Assembly (NCBI GenBank): GCA_009823505.1
Contig: VZQC01007104.1
Span: forward strand, 8,234 to 72,233
DNA: 64,000 bases
Source of the DNA: Rhizomys pruinosus
Taxonomy: Eukaryota > Chordata > Mammalia > Rodentia > Spalacidae
Direction: 5' to 3'
Program-made: the position numbers and the translations under genes
Notes under the pieces: model-generated
What the model was told of the DNA's origin: nothing
What the model saw: the letters and a program-made list of their open reading frames with translations, nothing else
The model's database searches: none
Part shown: in pieces, positions 59,460-64,000 of the stretch
How the letters are laid out: every line of letters begins with the position of its first letter
Position numbering within the stretch: position 1 is the stretch's first letter

Positions 59460-62187
59460 AATCAGAGCGGGTCCTGATGACATCTCAGCATGTGAGATGC
59501 TGGGTTCTCAGGGTTGAATTAGTCACAAGATATTCCCACTGCAATTTATTGTTACCACACAGAAAAGCCAATTTCTTGTTAAGACCCATTCAACACAAGA
59601 CCTTGAGACAGAATAATAATAGACAAATGGCAATATGCAAGGGACGTAATTTATTAGTGCAAAATGTTGAAACCATATGATTAGGCAGGGTTTGTCAGGC
59701 TATCTAGGAAATCCAGTAGAGAATCCAGGAAGCACTGCATCTTGACCCTGAAATGCACAGGCAGTCAAAACTTTTAACTGAAAAATGAACAGATATTAAA
59801 GAAGAAATCAGTCATGTAGCTTTGGGAGAAGAATTGTTAATTCCATTTTGGTGGAATTCCATTCCCTAGAATTGTGTCAAAAATTCACTTTAGAAATGGA
59901 GAAAACAGTTACAAAGTATTTTGTTGATATTAATGAATCATTCTAGTAAAATTACCCCCAAAATGCACATTAATGGAAACTCCAAATTCAGGCAAATATG
60001 CTATGAGTTGACTTAATAGTGTGGATCAACTCTATGGACTCAGAAATGGGTTGAGTGCCACACAGCTTCCCAGGAGGAATTTCCTCTAAACGTTTAGAAG
60101 TGTGGGCTCTGCTTTCCTTGCAGTGGTATAACCAGTATGAGACAGAGCTCACAATTGTGTTAGGACTGTTAGAAACACAGTTACAGGAGTTTTGAAGCCT
60201 CCTGGCCCAATCTGGAAAGGACACAATCTGAGCTGTCAGTACTATGTTCTTAGAGAGGTTGGATATAGCCTCCTTCCTTATTTGAAAAAATTTCATTCAC
60301 CAACACTCACGACAGTATTCAAAGGAGGCTATGATCTGCTTAATAAGTCGACAGCTACTTTAGCATATTTCTGAGCAGAGTAAAAGAAGGGCGAGGCCCT
60401 GATGCCTCCCTAATTAGGGCCCCATTTGTTCTTGTCAGGACAACATGGGAATGTGGCATCCAGGGTGAAACTCTGAGAAGGGGGGGGGGACTTGTCCCTG
60501 ATGCTGTGTGGATCTGAGTTGAAATCCAAAGTTATGGTGGTGGCATCCTGCTTGTGTCCCCAGAACTACCATTGGTGAGCAGTAAATCAAGCACCTCCCC
60601 ACACCCTTGGGCTCTGCACAGGGTCAGACCAACATCATTCTTGGTATGTAGGCTCCATAAATGATAGAGAACTTACAACTGCTCCTGATAATAACATTCT
60701 GGACGCATAGGACACTTTCTGATCTGCACATTCCTTCACTCGCAGTTTTGCTTCAACAGCCTCTGCAGGTGCATTATATATATATATATGTCTGAAGATC
60801 TTTCTTCAGGGCATATGCACTGCCCAAGATAAAGAAGGATTCTTCAAGCTTAACTGCTAAACAGACTATTCCAGCATTAGCTAGCTGAGCAAGAAGAAAG
60901 AAGTCAGTTAAGTAAAATTCTCAGTTTGTACTTTTTGCCCAATTTCCTGCCTTGAGACTAAATACTGGGCAGGAGAGCCTGGGTATCACTCCCATGACCA
61001 TCACCATATCAGTGTGAGACCCAACAGTTTGTGACTTCTTCGAAATGACACAGGAAGGAAGGAACAGAAGTGGGATTTCCTATTTGCTCTTTATGATTCT
61101 GTATGTTAAGTCACATCCATAAACGCTAAGGCTTGTTAACATTCCCTTTTCTCAAATTGAAAGTCAGACTTTTGATTGTGTATTAAGTGATATCCTATGA
61201 ATCTTGGATATGGGAAAACAAGACCTTTGGTATCATCAAACTCTGAAGTGAATAACAGACTCTGACTATAGAAAGAGCATCGAAGTTAGACTCAATCATC
61301 AGAAAACTAAGGATAAATGTGATCTTTTGAAATGAAACTGGTTAGGTCATGTTATCAGACACAGCTCCAGTTGAAAAGGTAAAAACACACAGGATTATCA
61401 GATTAACACCCTAGTTTATCCAGGAAACTGAGAGACTCTTTTGTGTTCTATAGAGAGGTTGAGATTTGATTTTTATAGACTGACAAGAGGGAAAAGTCTT
61501 CTCTTCTGACCCTTACTAGATATTTAGACAGAACTGAATGAACCTACTTTCCTCATCTTATTTCTACCTTCCCTTCAATGTCTTTTCTGACTTAAAGCTT
61601 CTCTATGTTGGAAAGGGATATCTCAGTCTCTCATGTTTCTACTGCTTAGCTGCACAAGTACCTTGCATTACAAGGGCATGTCACCAGGCCAGATGTTCTA
61701 GGGAGGTGACAATAACTATACTCAGGAGGTACCAGAAAGGGTCTTAGGTGAGCCTCAAGATAACGTCATAGGATTAGAAAACAATGTAGACTACGGATGA
61801 AGGGCAGCTAGGTGGACATGAGAAGATGCAGAGAAGAGAAGTTCAGGCAGCAGTACAACTTGGTTCATTTTGAAGGCATGGAATAGTGTACAAATACTCT
61901 ACAAATATTTTGTTGCATCCATATGTAATGTTGACAGTTAATTTTGGAAAACCAGAAATCTAAGTGATAATTTCTCCATTTCCATCACAAATATATGGTC
62001 AGGATTCTACAAGACTGATTACACCACACTCAGAGCTTCTTATTCACAGATCCCATTTGAACTCTTTGAGGGTTATTATTCAGAGTTCAGAGAACAGTTA
62101 CTCTAAGAAGAGCCCTCAACTCACCTCCCCAGAGCAAATTCCGAACAAAAATTTAAAAAATCCTTTCAATATAAAAAGATCATTTCT

Positions 62188-62410
62188 GGGGGACTCGAGA
62201 TATAGATCAATGGTTAAGAGTGCCAACTGCTTTCGCAGAGGACCCGGGTTCAATTCGTGGCGCCCACATGGCAACCAAGAAGTCTTTAAGCCAGGCATGG
62301 TGGCACGTGCCTTTAATCCTAGCACAGGTGGATTTCTGTGAGTTCAAGGCCAGCGTGGTGAGTTCCAGGCCAGCTGGGGCTATAGAGGGGCCCTGTCTAA
62401 AAAAGAGAAA
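62188..62410 (+). mobile_element. B2 head fragment joined to B1 SINE, intron 1 of the pseudogene
   Basis: A B2 head (GTTAAGAGTGCCAACTGCTT, GAGGACCCGGGTTCAATTCG) at 62188-62280 runs directly into a B1 (AGCCAGGCATGGTGGCACGT) at 62287-62410. The B1 has lost ~20 bp in its middle. Absent from the other arm. Confidence 0.85.
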
Positions 62411-62445
62411 ATATACCTGTGATGTACTTATTATTAAATTGTTTC

Positions 62446-62668
62446 TCTTATTTGCTATTTTACTTTTATGCATATGAGTGAATGGCATGCACGTGTGTAG
62501 CTTCACCATGTTGCGCAATGCCTGTAGAGTCAGAAGAGAACATCTGATCCCCTGGTGGTAGAGTTACAGGTGGTTGTTTTTAGCAAAGATGTGAGTGCTG
62601 GGAATCGAACCCAGAACATTTGCAAGAGCAGCCAGTGCTGTTAATCACCGAGGATCTCTCCAGTCCAT
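62446..62668 (-). mobile_element. B2 SINE shared by both arms
   Basis: The inverted counterpart of 27794-28025, at the same place in intron 1. Confidence 0.9.
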
Positions 62669-62685
62669 TATTAAAAATTTGGTCA

Positions 62686-62921
62686 GGGGCTGGAGAGATA
62701 GCCTAGCAGTTAAGAGCACCGACTGCTCTTGCAGAGGACCCAGTTTCATTCCCCAGCACCCACATGGCGGCTGAGAACCGTCTGAAACTCCAATTCCAGA
62801 ACTCCAGTTCCAGGGTAATCTGGGACCCTCTTCTGACCTCCGAGGCATTGCACAACATGGGTGCAGAAACCTACATGCCGACAGTACATTCATACACATG
62901 CAAAAATAAAATTTAAAAAAA
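62686..62921 (+). mobile_element. B2 SINE (this arm only)
   Basis: GGGGCTGGAGAGATAGCCTA to an AAAAATAAAATTTAAAAAA tail, flanked by TTGGTCA repeats. The intact-gene arm has the empty site near 27775. Confidence 0.94.
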
Positions 62922-63329
62922 TTGGTCAAAATTTTCATCCTTATGGTCTCAAGAGATATCTTAGAATACTCATCTTTTTCTGACACTGACCCTACCTCTA
63001 TGAGGTTTACCTATTCTTCAAGGATAGGAAATTACTTGAGAGCTGTGGCTAGACCAGTCAGAAAGGATACTCACCTCCATAGCAGCAAAGGGCCAGAGTG
63101 AGCAGGATGAGACACGGGAGCAGCCTCATGGTGCTCTGTGTGCTTGTAGCTTTCAGCAACAGTGAAAGATGAACCAGTGGACTCCAGCAGGGAAGCCTGC
63201 GGAGCCCCTGGATCTCAAGAGTATTTGTACCAGGGAGACACACTGCTTCTGCCCCTCAAGCATGTGACAGCTCACAATGTCTGATTTGGGGCCCTCCTTC
63301 TGAGTCTGTGTAGAATTTCTTCTTCTTTT

Positions 63330-63559
63330 TTTTTTTTTTTTTTTTTTTGAGACAGGGTCTCCCTTTTAGTCTCAGCTGGCCTGGAACTCACTCTGTAGAA
63401 CAGGCTGGCCTTGAACTCTTGAATGCTAGGATTAAAGGCATGCGCCACCACGCCCGGCTTAAAGATAGTTCTTAGCCACCACGAGGGTGCTGGGAATCAA
63501 ACCCAGGTCCTCTGGAAGAGCAGTCAGTGCTCCTAACTGCTGAGCCATATCTCCAGCCC
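63330..63559 (-). mobile_element. B1 with long poly(T) side fused to a B2 head fragment
   Basis: Antisense B1 at 63330-63458 with a 22-base T run, then antisense B2 head at 63459-63559 (CTGAGCCATATCTCCAGCCC). They lie 200 bp upstream of the pseudogene start, where the other arm has the 4.4-kb segment. Confidence 0.9.
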
Positions 63560-64000
63560 AAAATGTCTTATCTAGCTGCAAGTGCCATGTTCCTCTGACT
63601 TTTCTGCCCTCTCTTCTATGATGCTCCCTGAGCCTTTTGTGGGGAGCTGGTTACTGACTGCACTTTGATCAGATGTGGAATTTTGTAACAGTCTCCATCT
63701 TTAAAAAAAGCTTATTTGATGTGTAGTGAGAGATACATTTCTTTGTGAACATAATAGATTTTAGGGAGAGAAATTATTTGTAAATGGTGTGAACAAAACA
63801 ACACATCTTTAAAAATTTGTGATTTCTTCTCCAACTGAAATGTTTCATTTTATACAGAAATGTGGCTAATTTCTATAATTTTAAAAATATATATTCAAAA
63901 CAGTGATTTCAATGATTGTTGAGATCATGAAATGTTTTATCTTATAGAGAAATATGGCTAATGTCTATCACTTATCAAATACAAATGAGGGAAGAGTCTA

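Larger units (their letters stand above)
59700..63129 (-). pseudogene. Scgb1d-like: Secretoglobin 1D-like pseudogene, inverted copy
   Basis: Exon 1 63129-63075 (signal peptide MRLLPCLILLTLALCCYG), exon 2 60880-60677, exon 3 from 59777. All splice sites are kept. Exon 2 is 204 nt against 194 in the intact gene. The sole length difference is a (TA)n run at 60776-60789, 14 nt here and 4 nt in the intact copy, a 10-nt gain that puts TAA (60776-60774) after codon 53, before the middle cysteine. Exon 3 has also lost its normal stop (TAA to CAA), which would add 13 codons. A transcript could still be made and spliced, but it would give only the signal peptide and about 30 mature residues. The AATAAA signal is kept at 59655-59650. 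A sequencing error in the (TA)n run would change the call, although the exon 3 stop loss is independent. Confidence 0.85.
59460..64000 (-). repeat. Right arm of the inverted segmental duplication
   Basis: The reverse complement matches 22480-22995 and 27390-31050. It starts near CATCTCAGCATGTGAGATGC (59481) and still matches at the window end, so it continues outside. Arm-specific SINEs: B2 fragment and B1 at 62188-62410, B2 at 62686-62921, B1 and B2 at 63330-63559. Confidence 0.85.

Overview
The window is nuclear DNA of a muroid rodent. It is packed with B1 and B2 SINEs, rodent-type LINE-1 (L1) copies and an ERV-L (class III) endogenous retrovirus, and it has vertebrate GT-AG introns. The B2 copies are diverged from the mouse type, so a cricetid (hamster or vole group) is more likely than Mus; that is an inference and the species cannot be fixed from sequence alone.

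The only host genes I can support are secretoglobins, small secreted disulphide-linked dimer proteins. (a) An intact three-exon Scgb1d-like gene lies on + at 27573-30696 (94 codons, three conserved cysteines, good splice sites, AATAAA signal). (b) A second Scgb1d-like copy lies in inverted orientation on - at 63129-59700. It is a pseudogene, because a (TA)n run inside exon 2 has grown by 10 nt and brings in an immediate stop. (c) A Scgb2a (mammaglobin)-like pseudogene lies on - at 7434-5720. Its exon 1 signal peptide is intact, but exon 2 carries a stop and a 1-nt deletion and no exon 3 was found. In mammals Scgb1d and Scgb2a genes sit in one cluster and their products pair as heterodimers, so this looks like part of that cluster under birth-and-death turnover. 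The two Scgb1d copies sit in the arms of a large inverted duplication (about 22.5-31.05 kb against 59.46-64.0 kb, probably running past the window end).

Layout: 0-5.5 kb, two antisense L1 fragments, each joined to GC-rich ~213-bp promoter-type monomers. 5.5-7.4 kb, the Scgb2a pseudogene. 7.4-22.5 kb, mostly unassigned sequence, old L1, SINEs and microsatellites, with a younger L1 end plus 2-kb 3' unit inserted in an old L1 at 13.7-16.15 kb. 22.5-31 kb, duplication arm with the intact gene. 31-35.4 kb, SINEs and an L1 with a target-site duplication and a likely 3' transduction. 36.2-57.35 kb, a nested transposon complex: a host L1 is split by a nearly full-length L1 (38809-45389, itself carrying an LTR and a B2) and, 88 bp further on, by a 7-kb ERV-L provirus (45478-52486). 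The host L1 also carries an interstitial telomeric tract where about 335 bp are missing. 57.4-59.4 kb, another L1. 59.5-64 kb, the inverted arm with the Scgb1d pseudogene.

The ERV-L provirus keeps an uninterrupted 1146-codon pol frame (protease, reverse transcriptase, RNase H, integrase, dUTPase), although gag is broken and its two LTRs differ at about 35 positions by eye. No new biosynthetic or defence system is visible. The points of interest are the secretoglobin inversion and gene death, the persistent pol frame, the layered insertions that give a relative chronology, and the telomeric repair scar.
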